Source: Phenylobacterium sp. (GTDB lineage: Bacteria > Pseudomonadota > Alphaproteobacteria > Caulobacterales > Caulobacteraceae). From it: DNA of 64,000 bases. Under the pieces are notes generated by a model. That model was not told where the DNA came from. It saw nothing but the letters and a program-made list of their open reading frames with translations, and did no database searches. How positions within the stretch are numbered: the first letter of the stretch is position 1; every line of letters starts with the position of its first letter. Of the stretch, positions 63,834-64,000 are shown piece by piece. The translations under genes were made by a program, and so were the position numbers. The stretch spans positions 124,001 to 188,000 of the forward strand of contig NZ_SCTC01000037.1 in the NCBI RefSeq assembly GCF_004299445.1, in the 5' to 3' direction.

Positions 63834-64000
63834 ATGGCCGATCCGCCGCCGCTGATCGCCGCCTACCTGCGAAAGCGGCCGGACCTTGTGCGGTTCTTCA
63901 CCCTGCGCACCGGTTCGGCGGCCATGGCGGAGGATGTGGTCCAGGATCTGTTCCTCAAGATCCGCGACATGGAGCCTCCGGAAAACCTCCGCAGCGCCGA
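63834..64000 (+). CDS. ECF RNA polymerase sigma factor, 5' part
   Basis: The frame from the ATG at 63834 runs off the window. The 55 visible residues include DLVRFFTLRTGSAAMAEDVV and QDLFLKIRD, the sigma-70 region 2 pattern of FecI-type ECF factors. It is divergent from the hemolysin operon, 167 bases from its start. An anti-sigma factor may follow outside the window. Confidence 0.8.
   Translation, partial: MADPPPLIAAYLRKRPDLVRFFTLRTGSAAMAEDVVQDLFLKIRDMEPPENLRSA

Overview
The window is high-GC bacterial DNA with densely packed genes. The gene content points to an alphaproteobacterium of the Caulobacteraceae (Phenylobacterium/Caulobacter type): a CYP153 alkane hydroxylase system, sdhCDAB, the hisS-hisZ-hisG cluster, an OmpA protein with a polyproline linker, an HWE histidine kinase, PEPxxWA-CTERM proteins and a PutA with a divergent Lrp regulator. 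The taxon is an inference from gene content. I saw no tRNA, rRNA, insertion sequence, prophage or CRISPR array.

Layout. 1-5.2 kb: two CYP153-like P450s flank a ferredoxin and a ferredoxin reductase on the opposite strand, followed by a TetR regulator. 5.2-5.8 kb: a ParD/ParE-type toxin-antitoxin pair. 5.8-9.2 kb: sdhCDAB with a good promoter, divergent from a LysR gene. 10.3-16.4 kb: housekeeping and metabolic genes (methyltransferase, zapE, a TylF-like methyltransferase coupled to a ureohydrolase, mmsA, a DUF2189 membrane protein). 16.4-20.2 kb: hisS-hisZ-hisG, preceded by a 24-codon leader peptide with six His codons and an attenuator-like hairpin. 20.3-20.46 kb: a probable small RNA. 20.5-25.3 kb: a large helicase with predicted membrane segments, and an M13 peptidase. 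25.4-29.4 kb: a probable copper-handling operon (DUF2946, TonB receptor, DJ-1/PfpI, a frameshifted small membrane gene, PCuAC). 29.4-39.8 kb: a Kef antiporter, OmpA, Lrp/PutA, an HWE kinase and an SLC13 transporter. 40-45.3 kb: class I ribonucleotide reductase, with nrdA behind tandem NrdR boxes and nrdB 2.4 kb away.

45.4-57.4 kb looks accessory. It holds two tandem membrane-TPR paralogues, a DUF805 protein, a serralysin-type RTX protease, a protein made of four terminase-small-subunit-like repeats, and a PEPxxWA-CTERM protein directly coupled to a TIR-transmembrane-TPR protein with a divergent LuxR regulator. 57.5-59.3 kb: an amidohydrolase and an esterase. 59.4-63.7 kb: a tight minus-strand operon of a thermostable-hemolysin-family protein, an acyl-CoA ligase-like enzyme, a heme-oxygenase-like diiron oxidase with all seven metal ligands, an SDR and a TPR protein. 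This looks like an uncharacterised fatty-acid-modifying pathway. The window ends inside an ECF sigma factor gene.

The strongest candidates for new biology are the his attenuator, the hemolysin-ligase-diiron oxidase-SDR operon, the TIR/PEP-CTERM pair, the four-repeat terminase-like protein and the predicted small RNA.
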